NCBI RefSeq assembly: GCF_009711205.1
Contig: NZ_WMIG01000001.1
Location: 186,001-250,000, forward strand
DNA from: Paracoccus litorisediminis
Lineage (GTDB): Bacteria > Pseudomonadota > Alphaproteobacteria > Rhodobacterales > Rhodobacteraceae
DNA: 64,000 bases
Reading direction: 5' to 3'
The notes under the pieces were generated by a model. That model was not told the DNA's origin. It made no database searches and worked only from the letters and a program-made list of their open reading frames with translations. A program made the position numbers and the translations under genes. Shown here piece after piece: positions 44,706 to 54,241 of the stretch (position 1 is its first letter; each line of letters begins with the position of its first letter).

Positions 44706-45455
44706 CTAGCTGGGCAGGCCGCCGTCGGAGTCGTCACCGCTTTCGATGACCAGCGCTTCGAAATCGGGAATGACGACCCGGCGCTTGCCCTCCAGCTCGA
44801 TCACACCTTCGCGTTTCAGGGCATTCATCTGGCGGCTTACCGTTTCCAGCGTCAGCCCCAGATAATCGGCCATCGCCTCACGAGTCAGCGGCAATTCCAC
44901 CGCGAAACGGCCCTTGGGCCGCTGCCGTGCCAAGGCCGCCTCGCGCCGGGCAAGGATGACCAGAAGCGAGGCGATCTTTTCCCGCGCCGATTTGCGGCCC
45001 AGCAGCAGCAGCCAGTCGCGTGCGGCGTCCAACTCGTCCAGCGTCATTTCCAGCAAGCGGCCCGACAAATGCGGCGATTGCGCCAGCAAATGCTCGAAGG
45101 GTTTGCGGCGGAAGCAGCACAGCACGATCTCGCTGGTGGCGGTGACGGTATAGGGCGCGATCTGCCGCCCCGGCCGTCCCAGAAAATCGCTGGGCAGCAG
45201 CAGCCCCACCATCTGGGTGCGCCCGTCTTCAAGCTGCTGGGTCAGTCCGGCCATGCCCGAAACAACCGAGGCCACGAAATCCATGCCGTCGCCCGCCCAG
45301 ACGATGACCTGCCCGGCCTCGAAGCTGCGATAGTATTTCATGCCCTCCAGATCGGCGAGCTCATCGGTCTCGCAATGGGCACAGACCGCCCGACTGCGGA
45401 TCGGACAGACATCACAGGCTTGCTGCGACGATTGGAAGGCCAGGTCGTGCGGCAT
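44706..45455 (-). CDS. fnrL: FNR-type oxygen-sensing regulator (FnrL)
   Basis: 249 residues. N-terminal cysteines C14, C17, C25 and C28 plus the C-C pair in E-I-V-L-C-C-F-R supply the [4Fe-4S] ligands. A cyclic-nucleotide-binding-like domain follows, then a Crp HTH with the recognition-helix pattern L-E-T-V-S-R-Q (E-x-x-S-R as in FNR). Activates cbb3 oxidase and anaerobic haem genes at low oxygen. Its ATG lies only 3 bases from a perfect FNR box shared with hemN, which suggests autoregulation. Confidence 0.96.
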   Translation of the reverse strand: MPHDLAFQSSQQACDVCPIRSRAVCAHCETDELADLEGMKYYRSFEAGQVIVWAGDGMDFVASVVSGMAGLTQQLEDGRTQMVGLLLPSDFLGRPGRQIAPYTVTATSEIVLCCFRRKPFEHLLAQSPHLSGRLLEMTLDELDAARDWLLLLGRKSAREKIASLLVILARREAALARQRPKGRFAVELPLTREAMADYLGLTLETVSRQMNALKREGVIELEGKRRVVIPDFEALVIESGDDSDGGLPS

Positions 45456-45458
45456 GAT

Positions 45459-45472
45459 TTGATCTGCATCAA
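45459..45472. promoter_or_regulatory. Perfect FNR box between fnrL and hemN
   Basis: TTGAT CTGC ATCAA exactly matches the FNR consensus. It sits 34 bases upstream of the hemN ATG and 3 bases upstream of the fnrL ATG. The spacer CTGC is the same as in the ccoN/usp box. For fnrL it is placed where binding would hinder transcription; for hemN it may be an activating or downstream site. Confidence 0.92.
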
Positions 45473-45506
45473 GGAAGAGGGGCGTGGTTTAGACCAAGAT
45501 AGACAT

Positions 45507-46862
45507 ATGGAACAGCAATCGCAACTTCAGCGGCTGGGTTTGTTCGACGCACGCGTCCCTCGCTATACCAGCTATCCCACGGCCCCGCATTTCAGCAATT
45601 CCATTGGGGAATCGCGATTTCGGGAATGGATTTCGGCCATTCCGGCGGGGGATTCGATCTCGCTCTATATGCATGTGCCATTCTGTCGCAGGTTGTGCTG
45701 GTTCTGCGCCTGCCGTACTCAGGGCACCCAATCCGAGGACCCGGTGCGCGCCTATGCCCAGACACTTCTGGACGAATTGGCGTTGCTGAAGGCCTCGCTC
45801 GCGCCGGGGGTAAAGCTCTCGCGCCTGCATTGGGGGGGCGGTACGCCGACCCTGATGCCCGCCGACGTGATCCGCACGGTCGCGGGCGCGGTGCTGTCGG
45901 AATTCCCCTTGGCCGAAGGCGCGGAATTCTCGGTCGAGATCGACCCGAATGAGATTGACGAGACCCGCATGGATGCCCTGGCCGAGGCCGGGCTGACCCG
46001 TGCCTCGATCGGGGTGCAGGATTTCGACCCCGAGATCCAGAAGGTCATCGGCCGCGAACAAAGCTACGCCATCACCAAGCGCGCCATCGACATGATCCGC
46101 GACCGTGGCATTGCCAGCCTGAACGCCGACATCCTGTATGGCCTGCCGCATCAGGACCCGTGGCGCATCTCGCGCACGGTCGAGCAGCTGATCGCGCTGA
46201 ACCCCGACCGTGTGGCGCTTTACGGCTATGCCCATGTGCCGTGGATGGCCAAGCGGCAGGTGATGATCCCGTCGGAAACGCTGCCCGACCCGCATCAGCG
46301 GCTGCGCCTGTTCGAGGTCGCGCGCGAGCTGTTTCTGGACGCAGGCTATGACGAAATTGGCATCGACCACTTCGCCCGCCCCTCGGACGGGCTGGCCGAG
46401 GCGCAGCAGGCCGGTCGGCTGCGCCGCAATTTCCAGGGCTACACCGACGATCAGGCCAATGTGCTGATCGGTCTGGGTGCCTCGTCGATCTCGCGCTTTC
46501 CGCAGGGCTATGCGCAGAACTCGCCCGCGACCGGCAGCCATGTCGGCGCGATCCGCGACGGGCGCTTCTCGACCACCCGGGGCCATGCTTTCTCGGCCGA
46601 GGATATCTGGCGCGCCCGCATGATCGAGGCGCTGATGTGCGACTTCGAGATCCGTGCCGATGAGTTCATCCGCGACCACGGCTTTACCCCCGAGACATTG
46701 GCACAGGTCTTTGCGCCGATTTCGCGGCAATTCGGCATGATGGTGCATGTCGATGATCGGGGCCTGCGCATTCCGCCGCAGGGCCGTGCGCTTACCCGCA
46801 TGATCGCGCGGATGCTCGACGCCTATGACATGGCCGCATCGGGGCATTCCACGGCGATCTGA
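45507..46862 (+). CDS. hemN: Oxygen-independent coproporphyrinogen III oxidase
   Basis: 451 residues. Radical SAM cysteines C60, C64 and C67 with a further C69 (H-V-P-F-C-R-R-L-C-W-F-C-A-C), and the family's W-G-G-G-T-P-T and Y-G-L-P-H-Q-D-P blocks. It ends with the HemN C-terminal domain. It replaces HemF when oxygen is scarce. The ATG at 45507 (MEQQSQLQRLG) is the conserved start. It lies divergent from fnrL across the FNR box. Confidence 0.95.
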   Translation: MEQQSQLQRLGLFDARVPRYTSYPTAPHFSNSIGESRFREWISAIPAGDSISLYMHVPFCRRLCWFCACRTQGTQSEDPVRAYAQTLLDELALLKASLAPGVKLSRLHWGGGTPTLMPADVIRTVAGAVLSEFPLAEGAEFSVEIDPNEIDETRMDALAEAGLTRASIGVQDFDPEIQKVIGREQSYAITKRAIDMIRDRGIASLNADILYGLPHQDPWRISRTVEQLIALNPDRVALYGYAHVPWMAKRQVMIPSETLPDPHQRLRLFEVARELFLDAGYDEIGIDHFARPSDGLAEAQQAGRLRRNFQGYTDDQANVLIGLGASSISRFPQGYAQNSPATGSHVGAIRDGRFSTTRGHAFSAEDIWRARMIEALMCDFEIRADEFIRDHGFTPETLAQVFAPISRQFGMMVHVDDRGLRIPPQGRALTRMIARMLDAYDMAASGHSTAI

Positions 46863-46865
46863 CGC

Positions 46866-47819
46866 CTAATGGTGATCATACCCCGCATGATCATCGTGTT
46901 CATGCGCATGGTCGCCGCAGGGATCGCCCTGCCGCTCGGTCTCGATGGTGGCGTGATCGATGCCGAAATCGCGTCGCAGCATGGCCTTGGCCAAGCGGAC
47001 CGCGCCGGGTGCGTCTGCATCCGGTCCCATCACCAGATGCGCTGACAAGGCGGTGCGGTGCTCATCGATCTGCCACATATGGATGTGGTGGACGCTGTCG
47101 ATACCGGGAACGGCACGCAAGGATTCCTCGACCGCCTGATGATCGACCCCGTCCGGAGCAGCCAGCATCAGCATGCGCATGACCGGGCTCAACTCGCGGA
47201 CCACATGCCACATGATCACGACGGAAATCGCCAGCGTCAGGATCGGGTCGGCGATCTGCCAGCCAAAGGCCCAGATCAGCAAGCCACCGAAGATGACTGC
47301 GACCGAGACCGCCGCATCCGCCAGATTATGCAGAAACGCCGCGCGGATGTTCACGCTTTCGCGCGAGGCGCGCCAGACCAGCGCCGCGGTCGCCAGATCG
47401 ATCACCAGCGCCAGCGCTGCCAGCGCCATGACCAGCCCGCCCTGCACCTGAGGCGGGTCGAACAACCGGCCCAGCGCCTCGATCCCCAGCCAGACCGAGA
47501 CCGCGATCAGCGCGATGTAGTTCACGAAGGCCGCGATGATTTCGGCCCGGCTCCAGCCAAAGCTCATAGCCGGGCTGGCCGGACGCCGCGCCAACCTGCG
47601 CGCACCAAAGGCCAGCACCAGCGCCATCGCATCCGAGAGGTTATGCACCCCATCCGCGATCAGCGCCGTCGAGTCGGCGATATAGCCCCCGGCAATCTGG
47701 GCCACAGTCAGACCCAGATTGACGATCACCGCGATCAGGATCGCCCCGTCTCCCACCCCCGAGGGCAGATGACTGTGACCATGCCCGGCATGGTCGTGAC
47801 CCTCGTGATGATGCGCCAT
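46866..47819 (-). CDS. Cation diffusion facilitator (ZitB/CzcD type) with His-rich ends
   Basis: 317 residues. Histidine-rich N-terminus (MAHHHEGHDHAGHGHSH) and C-terminus (ten of the last 30 residues are H or D). Six helices with metal-site residues in D-G-V-H-N-L-S-D-A and L-H-N-L-A-D-A, then a cytoplasmic CDF domain (about 205-290). Exports Zn2+ or related cations in exchange for protons. The start at 47819 was chosen where the His-rich tail begins; a longer frame exists. Convergent with hemN, no spacer for a terminator. Confidence 0.93.
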   Translation of the reverse strand: MAHHHEGHDHAGHGHSHLPSGVGDGAILIAVIVNLGLTVAQIAGGYIADSTALIADGVHNLSDAMALVLAFGARRLARRPASPAMSFGWSRAEIIAAFVNYIALIAVSVWLGIEALGRLFDPPQVQGGLVMALAALALVIDLATAALVWRASRESVNIRAAFLHNLADAAVSVAVIFGGLLIWAFGWQIADPILTLAISVVIMWHVVRELSPVMRMLMLAAPDGVDHQAVEESLRAVPGIDSVHHIHMWQIDEHRTALSAHLVMGPDADAPGAVRLAKAMLRRDFGIDHATIETERQGDPCGDHAHEHDDHAGYDHH

Positions 47820-47880
47820 CCGCAAGCCTCCTGCAGGGACGCCCGGTCCTCGGGCGCCAACCCCGGATCTCATCGTTTCA

Positions 47881-47890
47881 CAAATACCCC
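47881..47890 (-). repeat. GGGTATTTG motif, copy 3
   Basis: CAAATACCCC on the plus strand, between the CDF and polA genes. On the minus strand it reads GGGGTATTTGTGAAACGATGA, close to copy 2. Confidence 0.5.
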
Positions 47891-47921
47891 AGCCGCGCCA
47901 ATGACAGGCGCGACCGCCGGT

Positions 47922-50726
47922 TCAATGCGCTTCGGCCCAGTTCGCGCCGATACCGGCGTCCACAATCAGCGGCACGTCCAGCTTCACCGCAGGCTCGGCG
48001 GCATTTTCCATCACGCCCTTCGCCGCAGCGATCAGCGCATCGACCGCGCCCTCTTCGACTTCAAAGACCAGTTCGTCATGGACCTGCAGCAGCATCTTGG
48101 CGGGCAGATCGCGGATCGCCTCGGGCATGCGGATCATGGCGCGGCGGATGATGTCCGCGGCCGCGCCCTGAATCGGAGCGTTGATCGCCGCACGCCGCGC
48201 GCCACCGGCAGCAGGACCGTTCTGATTGATCCCCGGCGTCTTAATGCGGCGGCCAAACAGCGTGCGCACGAAACCGTCCTGCTTCGCCTCGGCCACGGTG
48301 CGGTCCATATAGGCGCGGATTTCCGGGAAGCGCTCGAAATAGGTGTCGATAAAGGCCTGCGCCTCGGCGCGGGGAATGCGCAGATTGCGCGCCAGACCAA
48401 AGCCCGAGATGCCGTAGATCACGCCGAAATTGATCGCCTTGGCCCGGCGGCGGACCATCGGGTCCATGCCCTCGACGGGGACGCCGAACATCTGGCTGGC
48501 GGTCATGGCGTGAATGTCGATCCCATCGCGGAAGGCCTGCTTCAGCGCCGGGATCGAGGCCACATGCGCCAGAATCCGCAGCTCGATCTGGCTGTAGTCG
48601 AGGCTGACGATCCGCATCCCCGTCCCGGCGACAAAGGCTTCGCGGATACGCCGCCCCTCATCGGTCCTGACCGGAATGTTCTGCAAGTTCGGATCGGTCG
48701 AGGCCAGCCGCCCGGTCTGCGCCCCGGTGATCGAATAGCTGGTATGGACGCGCCCGGTCTCGGGGTTCACATGCAAAGGCAGCGCATCGGTATAGGTCGA
48801 TTTCAGCTTCGAGATGCCGCGCCAGTCCAGCACCCGCGCCGGCAGATCATGGCCTTCGGCTGCCAGATCCTCCAGCACGTCAGCCCCGGTCGAATAGGCT
48901 CCGGTCTTGCCCTGCTTGCCGCCTTGCAGGCCCATGCGATCAAACAGGATCTCGCCCAGCTGCTTGGGGCTGCCGACGTTGAAGGGACCACCGGCTAAAC
49001 CGTGGATCTCCTCCTCCAGCGCGGCCATCTTCTGGGAAAACGCACTCGACATGCGACGCAGGTGGTCGGCATCGATGCGGATGCCCGCCATCTCCATCTG
49101 GGCCAGCACCGGCACCATCGGCCGCTCCAGCGTCTCATAGGCGGTGGCCACCCGCTCACGCCCCAGACGCGGGCGGAAGTGGTGCCACAACCGCCACGTC
49201 ACCTCGGCATCCTCGGCGGCATATTCGGCGGCCTTCTCGACCGGAACCTGCGCAAAGCCGATCTGCGCCTTGCCCGAACCGATCAGTTCCTTGATCGACA
49301 CGCAGACATGGCCCAGATAGCGCTCGGCCAGCTCGTCCATGCCGTGATTGTGGTCGCCCGCATTCAGCGCATAGGACATCAGCATGGTGTCCTCGATCGG
49401 CGCGACGTTCAGCCCCAGCCGTGCGAGGATCTTGCAGTCATACTTGATGTTCTGCCCGATCTTCAGGACCGCAGGGTCCTCCAGCACCGGCTTCAGCATG
49501 GCCAGCGCGCGTTCCATCGGCATCTGCCCTTCAGCGGCAACCGGACCACCGAACAGATCGCCCACCGCTCCTTCGCTGACATGGCCCAGCGGCAGATAGG
49601 CTGCCCGCCCCGGACCCGTGCACAGCGAGACACCAACCAGATCGGCCACCATCTCATCCAGACCCGTCGTCTCGGTGTCGACGGCAACGACACCTTTCGC
49701 GGCAATTTCCGCGACCCATTCGGCCAGCGTCGCCTCATCGCGGATGATGACATAGTGGCTGCGGGCGATGGGCGGCAGCTCGAAGGCCACCGAGGCCGAG
49801 GCGGGCTTCTCGGCGACGACGGCGGGCGCTTCCGCGCCATAGCGATCCGCCACGCGCGTGGTCAGCGTGCGGAACTCCATCCGGTTCAGGAACTCGATCA
49901 GCGCATCCGCATCCGGGTCGCGCAGCTCCAGCGTCTCCAGCCCGTATTCCAGCGGCGTGTCGCAATCCAGCTGCACCAGCCGCTTCGAGATGCGGATCTG
50001 CTCGGCATTGTCGATCAGGGTCTGGCGGCGCTTGGGCTGCTTGATCTCGGAGGCGCGCTCCAGCAGCGTCTCCAGATCGCCATACTCCTGGATCAGCTGG
50101 GCGGCGGTCTTGATCCCGATGCCCGGCGCGCCGGGCACGTTGTCGACCGCATCCCCGGCCAAAGCCTGCACATCGACCACACGCTCCGGCCCGACGCCGA
50201 ATTTCTCGCGCACCTCGTCGGGGCCGATATCCTTGCCCTTGATCGGGTCAAGCATGCCGACGCCATTGCCCACCAGCTGCATCAGGTCCTTGTCGGAACT
50301 GATGATGGTGACCCGCCCGCCCGCATCGCGCGCCTTGCAGGACAGGGCGGCGATGATGTCATCGGCCTCGTAGCCTTCGGTCTCGATGCAGGCGATGTTG
50401 AAGGCCCGCGTCGCCTCGCGCGTCAGCGGGAATTGCGGGCGCAGATCCTCGGGCGCTTCGGGACGGTTCGCCTTGTAAAGCGGATAGATGTCATTGCGGA
50501 AGGTCTTCGAGGAATGGTCAAAGATCACCGCCGCATGGGTCGGCTGGTCCGATCCCTTGCCGTCCTGCAGATACTTCCACAGCATGTTGCAAAAGCCCGC
50601 GACCGCCCCGATCGGCAATCCGTCCGAGCGCCGCGTCAGCGGCGGCAGCGCGTGATAGGCACGAAAGATAAAGGCCGATCCGTCGATCAGATGCAGGTGA
50701 TGGCCCTTGCCGAATACCTCAGTCAT
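47922..50726 (-). CDS. polA: DNA polymerase I
   Basis: 934 residues with three domains: 5'-3' exonuclease (about 1-300; H-L-I-D-G-S-A-F-I-F-R-A-Y-H), 3'-5' exonuclease with its acidic motif D-T-E-T-T-G intact (about 360), and polymerase with D-Y-S-Q-I-E-L-R and R-R-A-K-A-I-N-F-G-V-I-Y-G. Okazaki-fragment processing and repair. The start at 50726 (MTEVFGKGHHLHLIDGSA) was chosen over an upstream ATG. Confidence 0.97.
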   Translation of the reverse strand: MTEVFGKGHHLHLIDGSAFIFRAYHALPPLTRRSDGLPIGAVAGFCNMLWKYLQDGKGSDQPTHAAVIFDHSSKTFRNDIYPLYKANRPEAPEDLRPQFPLTREATRAFNIACIETEGYEADDIIAALSCKARDAGGRVTIISSDKDLMQLVGNGVGMLDPIKGKDIGPDEVREKFGVGPERVVDVQALAGDAVDNVPGAPGIGIKTAAQLIQEYGDLETLLERASEIKQPKRRQTLIDNAEQIRISKRLVQLDCDTPLEYGLETLELRDPDADALIEFLNRMEFRTLTTRVADRYGAEAPAVVAEKPASASVAFELPPIARSHYVIIRDEATLAEWVAEIAAKGVVAVDTETTGLDEMVADLVGVSLCTGPGRAAYLPLGHVSEGAVGDLFGGPVAAEGQMPMERALAMLKPVLEDPAVLKIGQNIKYDCKILARLGLNVAPIEDTMLMSYALNAGDHNHGMDELAERYLGHVCVSIKELIGSGKAQIGFAQVPVEKAAEYAAEDAEVTWRLWHHFRPRLGRERVATAYETLERPMVPVLAQMEMAGIRIDADHLRRMSSAFSQKMAALEEEIHGLAGGPFNVGSPKQLGEILFDRMGLQGGKQGKTGAYSTGADVLEDLAAEGHDLPARVLDWRGISKLKSTYTDALPLHVNPETGRVHTSYSITGAQTGRLASTDPNLQNIPVRTDEGRRIREAFVAGTGMRIVSLDYSQIELRILAHVASIPALKQAFRDGIDIHAMTASQMFGVPVEGMDPMVRRRAKAINFGVIYGISGFGLARNLRIPRAEAQAFIDTYFERFPEIRAYMDRTVAEAKQDGFVRTLFGRRIKTPGINQNGPAAGGARRAAINAPIQGAAADIIRRAMIRMPEAIRDLPAKMLLQVHDELVFEVEEGAVDALIAAAKGVMENAAEPAVKLDVPLIVDAGIGANWAEAH

Positions 50727-50823
50727 GTCCACGCTGCCTTTCCTGCATCTTTCAACGCCCCCTTCTGCCATGAAGCCGGGCCGTGTCCAAGCCCGCGCTC
50801 GGTACCGGGCTTTCTCCGTTTTT

Positions 50824-50834
50824 CAAATACCCCC
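50824..50834 (-). repeat. GGGTATTTG motif, copy 4
   Basis: Minus-strand reading is CCTCCGGCGGGGGTATTTGAAAAACGGAGAA; the strongest form of the motif in the window, in the gap between polA and the zf-CHCC gene. Confidence 0.55.
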
Positions 50835-50861
50835 GCCGGAGGCCAGCAACCGCGCAAACGC

Positions 50862-50891
50862 AAAAAGACCGCCGGGTCTACCCCGACGGTC
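50862..50891 (-). terminator. Terminator after the zf-CHCC gene
   Basis: Arms pair 50867-50876 with 50882-50891 (nine pairs, one mismatch), loop of five, followed on the minus strand by TTTTT. Good intrinsic terminator. Confidence 0.85.
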
Positions 50892-50917
50892 CGAAACTTC
50901 CTGCCGCAAAGGACCGA

Positions 50918-51106
50918 TCAGTGATCGTCGTGCGCGTGCTCGCGGTCGATCACGAAACGCTTGTCGCAATAGCCGCATTCGACCTCGCCCGAGTCATGCG
51001 GAATCGCCAGCCAGACGCGCGGATGCCCCGATCCACGCTGCTCATCTCCATCGCAAGCCACCTTCCACGAGGTGACAGTCTGGGTCTCGGGGGCCGGGAG
51101 GGTCAT
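50918..51106 (-). CDS. Small zf-CHCC (NDUFS6-like) zinc-finger protein
   Basis: 62 residues. Zinc ligands C18, H28, C44 and C47 ([11 protein letters not shown]) define the zf-CHCC family, related to the NDUFS6/Lpd subunit of complex I. It ends in a His/Asp tail. Free-standing in alphaproteobacteria. The ATG at 51106 was chosen ([10 protein letters not shown]); an upstream one at 51190 would give a hydrophobic extension of uncertain meaning. May assist complex I assembly; not proven. Confidence 0.85.
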   Translation of the reverse strand: MTLPAPETQTVTSWKVACDGDEQRGSGHPRVWLAIPHDSGEVECGYCDKRFVIDREHAHDDH

Positions 51107-51175
51107 GGCGTTTCCTTGAGCTCTGACGACAAACGGGTTTAAACAGGCAGCCATCATAAAGACTGGAATGAACCG

Positions 51176-52132
51176 ATGCCAGCCCCCCAAAGCCCCGGAA
51201 ATGCAGATGCGATCCGCATTGTCGGCCTGACCAAGACCTATGCGGCATCAAACGGTGCCGCCCCGAAACAGGCGGTGAAGGGTCTGGACCTGACGGTCCC
51301 GGCGGGCTCGGTCTTTGGTCTTCTCGGCCCGAATGGCGCGGGCAAGTCCACCACGATCAACATCCTGGCCGGTCTGGTGCGCAAGACTTCGGGCAAGGTC
51401 ACGATCTGGGGCTTTGATCAGGACATCAATCCCCGCCAGTCCCGCGCCGCTATCGGGGTCATGCCGCAGGAACTGAACATCGACCCGTTCCTGTCCCCAC
51501 GCGCCAGCCTTGAGGTGCAGGCGGGGCTTTACGGCGTCCCGAAACGCGAGCGTTGGACCGATGAATTGCTGGAACTGGTCGGACTGACCGAGCAGGCCGA
51601 AAGCTATTCCCGCCACCTTTCAGGCGGCATGAAGCGCCGGCTGCTGCTGGCCAAGGCCTTGGTCCACCGCCCACAGGTCCTTGTCCTTGATGAGCCGACG
51701 GCCGGGGTCGACATTCAGCTGCGCGACATGCTGTGGCGCAATGTGCGCAAGCTGAACGAACAGGGCATGACCATCATCCTGACCACGCATTACCTCGAAG
51801 AGGCCGAGGAAATGTGCGACCGTATCGCGATCATCGACCGGGGCGAGCTACTGCTTTGCGAAGACACTGCCGCCCTGCTGGGCCGTGCCGATTCGAAAAC
51901 TCTGGTGGTGGATACCGGCCCTGCAACGGCCATCCCGACCCTGCCCGAGGGCGTCCATGCCCAGCGCCGCGACGACGGCCGCCTTGCGATGAGCTATACC
52001 CCCTCGCGCATTCCGACCGATGACCTGATCGACGCCTTGCGCGCCGCGGATCTGCCGATCCGGGATCTGGCCGTCGAGGCCCCGGATCTTGAGGATGTCT
52101 TCGTTCAGTTGACCTCGCGGCCAACCCGTTAG
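51176..52132 (+). CDS. ABC-2 type transporter ATPase (YadG-like), no permease beside it
   Basis: 318 residues. Walker [10 protein letters not shown] (about 56), signature L-S-G-G-M-K-R-R, Walker [14 protein letters not shown]-loop T-T-H-Y-L-E-E-A-E. The DrrA/YadG-type C-terminal extension ends V-F-V-Q-L-T. This family works with an ABC-2 permease normally encoded directly downstream; here the next gene is a convergent HIT gene after three bases. The permease must be encoded elsewhere, or the gene is an orphan. Possible role in exporting a surface polysaccharide or lipid. Confidence 0.9.
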   Translation: MPAPQSPGNADAIRIVGLTKTYAASNGAAPKQAVKGLDLTVPAGSVFGLLGPNGAGKSTTINILAGLVRKTSGKVTIWGFDQDINPRQSRAAIGVMPQELNIDPFLSPRASLEVQAGLYGVPKRERWTDELLELVGLTEQAESYSRHLSGGMKRRLLLAKALVHRPQVLVLDEPTAGVDIQLRDMLWRNVRKLNEQGMTIILTTHYLEEAEEMCDRIAIIDRGELLLCEDTAALLGRADSKTLVVDTGPATAIPTLPEGVHAQRRDDGRLAMSYTPSRIPTDDLIDALRAADLPIRDLAVEAPDLEDVFVQLTSRPTR

Positions 52133-52135
52133 ACC

Positions 52136-52510
52136 TCAGGCCGGATCGATCATCCGGCCGATATTCCGCCCGCCAAGGATGTGCAGATGGAAATGCGGCA
52201 CTTCCTGAACGCCATGCTCACCCGCATTGGTGATGGCGCGGTAACCCTGCCCGTTGTCCAGATCGACGCCCAACTCGCGCGTCAGCCGCGCCACGGCACG
52301 GGTGAAATCCAGGATCTCGGCATCCGGGGCATTGGCGGCGAAATCGTCATAGCTGACATAGGCACCCTTGGGGATGACCAGAACATGCACGGGGGCTTTC
52401 GGCATGATGTCGTGGAAGGCCAGCGTATGCTCGGTTTCCAGCACGGTGCGGTTGGGGATCTCGCCGCGCAGGATGCGGGCAAAGATATTGTTCGGGTCAT
52501 AGGCAGGCAT
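52136..52510 (-). CDS. HIT family nucleotide hydrolase/transferase
   Basis: 124 residues. The histidine triad H-F-H-L-H-I-L lies near residue 112, and the N-terminus has F-A-R-I-L-R-G-E-I-P and H-V-L-V-I-P-K. HinT-type enzymes hydrolyse phosphoramidates such as AMP-lysine. It starts 17 bases after the glycosyltransferase stop, in the same direction, so it may be cotranscribed with it. Confidence 0.93.
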   Translation of the reverse strand: MPAYDPNNIFARILRGEIPNRTVLETEHTLAFHDIMPKAPVHVLVIPKGAYVSYDDFAANAPDAEILDFTRAVARLTRELGVDLDNGQGYRAITNAGEHGVQEVPHFHLHILGGRNIGRMIDPA

Positions 52511-52527
52511 TGGCCCCTCCGGGTTCT

Positions 52528-54105
52528 TCAGTCGCTGAACAGATGTTGTGTCGTGGCCAGTTCGCGCGCCTTCTCGGGCATGAGGTCAAGGAACCGTGCC
52601 AGTTGCACGGCATTGTCCTCGGGCGAGCGCCAGGGCGAGATCGAATGGAACCCGAGCAGTCCCAGATCGCGCAGACGCTCGGCCTCATGCTCCAGATCGG
52701 CGCGCACGGTGGGCAGCAGCCGGTCGATGACCTCGGGCGGCGTCTCGGGTCCGGCCAGCCCAACCCGGCCGATATGGCCGCGGATATAGTCGTCGTCGAA
52801 TTCCGAATCGATCAGCAGGATGCGGGTATCGGCCTTGTCCTGCATCAGATCCTCGACCAGCTTCAGCGCCGACGGATCCAGACAGATCACCAGACTGTTC
52901 GATTCGAACTGCTCGAACAGCAACCGCAACAGCGCCCGCCGATGCCGGGTGCGTTTCGAGACAGTGGTTTCGACCCCGCCCAGATCTGGCAGACCGGCAT
53001 TGTTCTCGTTGAACAGGTAATCGACGGCGGGAATTTCAGTGTTTTTGCGGATCGACGCGGTCAGGCGCTTGGCGACATGCCATTTCTTGGCCACCACCAG
53101 CAGCAACGAGTTCTCGCGCCCCAGACTGCCCTCGGTCTCCCAGAAGCGGGGCGCGAAGCGACGCCCGACACGGCCCCTCCCGGTCAGGAAGCGGAACAGA
53201 CCCGTCCCCTCGTTCGAGATCGGGAAATGCACGCCCTTCGCCGCCCAAAGCGCCCCCAGCCTTTCGCGCAATCGCAGCGCCTCGGGGCTGATCTTGCGCG
53301 CGAACAGGTAATTCTGCCCCATCAGCAGGTCGTAATGGTCATTATGGAAGGTGACGGGCATGCCGTAATCGGTGAAGACCAGATAGGTCAGCGTGCGCGT
53401 GCGCAGCTCCTTGCGGGGCACGACATGGCGAACGATCGTCTGAAAGAACGTCTCGTCCGGGATCCAGGTTGTGGCAAAAAAGCGCATCACATCCGGGCGG
53501 CTTGCACAGAAATCCAGCACTTTCTCGATCGTCTGGCGGCGCAAACACCACCATTGCGAACCGATCATCACCTGAATATCGGCGGGAATCGGTCGCTTCA
53601 GGTTGAAGCGTTTCTGGAATTCGAAACTGGCATAGAAACGCCTGGGCTGGGTGCGTTCGTTGAACAGATGCCGATAGATCAGCCGTTCTTCCTTGATGCC
53701 GGTCTTGATCCAATCCGACTCGAAGAAATCGAAGGATTCGATGTAATCGCATTCCTCGGCATCAAGAAACGCATGGGCATACTCCGCCGACTTGATCGGC
53801 ATGCAATCGCCTGAAAGCATATAGAAATGCGTGGCCTGCGGAAATGTCGCGATGGCCGAGCGCACGGCCTCCAGCGTGGCCGCCACCAGCGACCATTCGC
53901 CCCAGCCGCATTTCCAGCGCTTCGCCGAGAAAACCACCGAAGGGTTCTCGCCCAATGCCTGCCGGATCTCGTCGAAATCCTTGGGATTGGCACGGGCGTC
54001 GAAATGGATTGCCACGTAATCCCCCGATGCGGTCAGGCGATTGGCCTGTGCGATCACGCCTTTCGGGTCCTTGTGGCAGAGCAGAATGAAGGCAATGCGC
54101 GCCAT
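52528..54105 (-). CDS. GT14-type (core-2/branching) glycosyltransferase with DUF5928-like C-terminus
   Basis: 525 residues. Residues 1-270 form a GT14 domain like that of beta-1,6-N-acetylglucosaminyl- and xylosyltransferases (A-R-I-A-F-I-L-L-C-H-K-D-P, H-F-Y-M-L-S-G-D-C-M-P-I-K, W-W-C-L-R-R-Q, W-I-P-D-E-T-F-F-Q). The remaining 250 residues are a separate domain found in Rhodobacteraceae; it contains I-L-L-I-D-S-E-F-D and V-G-L-A-G-P-E-T. No membrane segment. It is divergent (136-base gap) from a sulfotransferase, so the two may make a sulfated glycan. Acceptor and sugar donor are unknown. Confidence 0.85.
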   Translation of the reverse strand: MARIAFILLCHKDPKGVIAQANRLTASGDYVAIHFDARANPKDFDEIRQALGENPSVVFSAKRWKCGWGEWSLVAATLEAVRSAIATFPQATHFYMLSGDCMPIKSAEYAHAFLDAEECDYIESFDFFESDWIKTGIKEERLIYRHLFNERTQPRRFYASFEFQKRFNLKRPIPADIQVMIGSQWWCLRRQTIEKVLDFCASRPDVMRFFATTWIPDETFFQTIVRHVVPRKELRTRTLTYLVFTDYGMPVTFHNDHYDLLMGQNYLFARKISPEALRLRERLGALWAAKGVHFPISNEGTGLFRFLTGRGRVGRRFAPRFWETEGSLGRENSLLLVVAKKWHVAKRLTASIRKNTEIPAVDYLFNENNAGLPDLGGVETTVSKRTRHRRALLRLLFEQFESNSLVICLDPSALKLVEDLMQDKADTRILLIDSEFDDDYIRGHIGRVGLAGPETPPEVIDRLLPTVRADLEHEAERLRDLGLLGFHSISPWRSPEDNAVQLARFLDLMPEKARELATTQHLFSD

Positions 54106-54241
54106 TTAACTCATCAGTCCGTTCTTCACGTCCATCAGGTTCCACACGAGGTTGAAACTCCCCCAGTGATTTGCATTCTGTGTCTAACGATTTTGGCAAG
54201 GTCGGCAACCCGACCCGACCGGCAAACAAGGAATATCTCAT

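Noticed and set aside
47058..50924. Two long plus-strand frames (47058-48998 and 49002-50924) opposite the CDF and polA genes
   Set aside because: Antisense to well-identified genes, with the amino-acid composition of reverse-frame GC-rich DNA.
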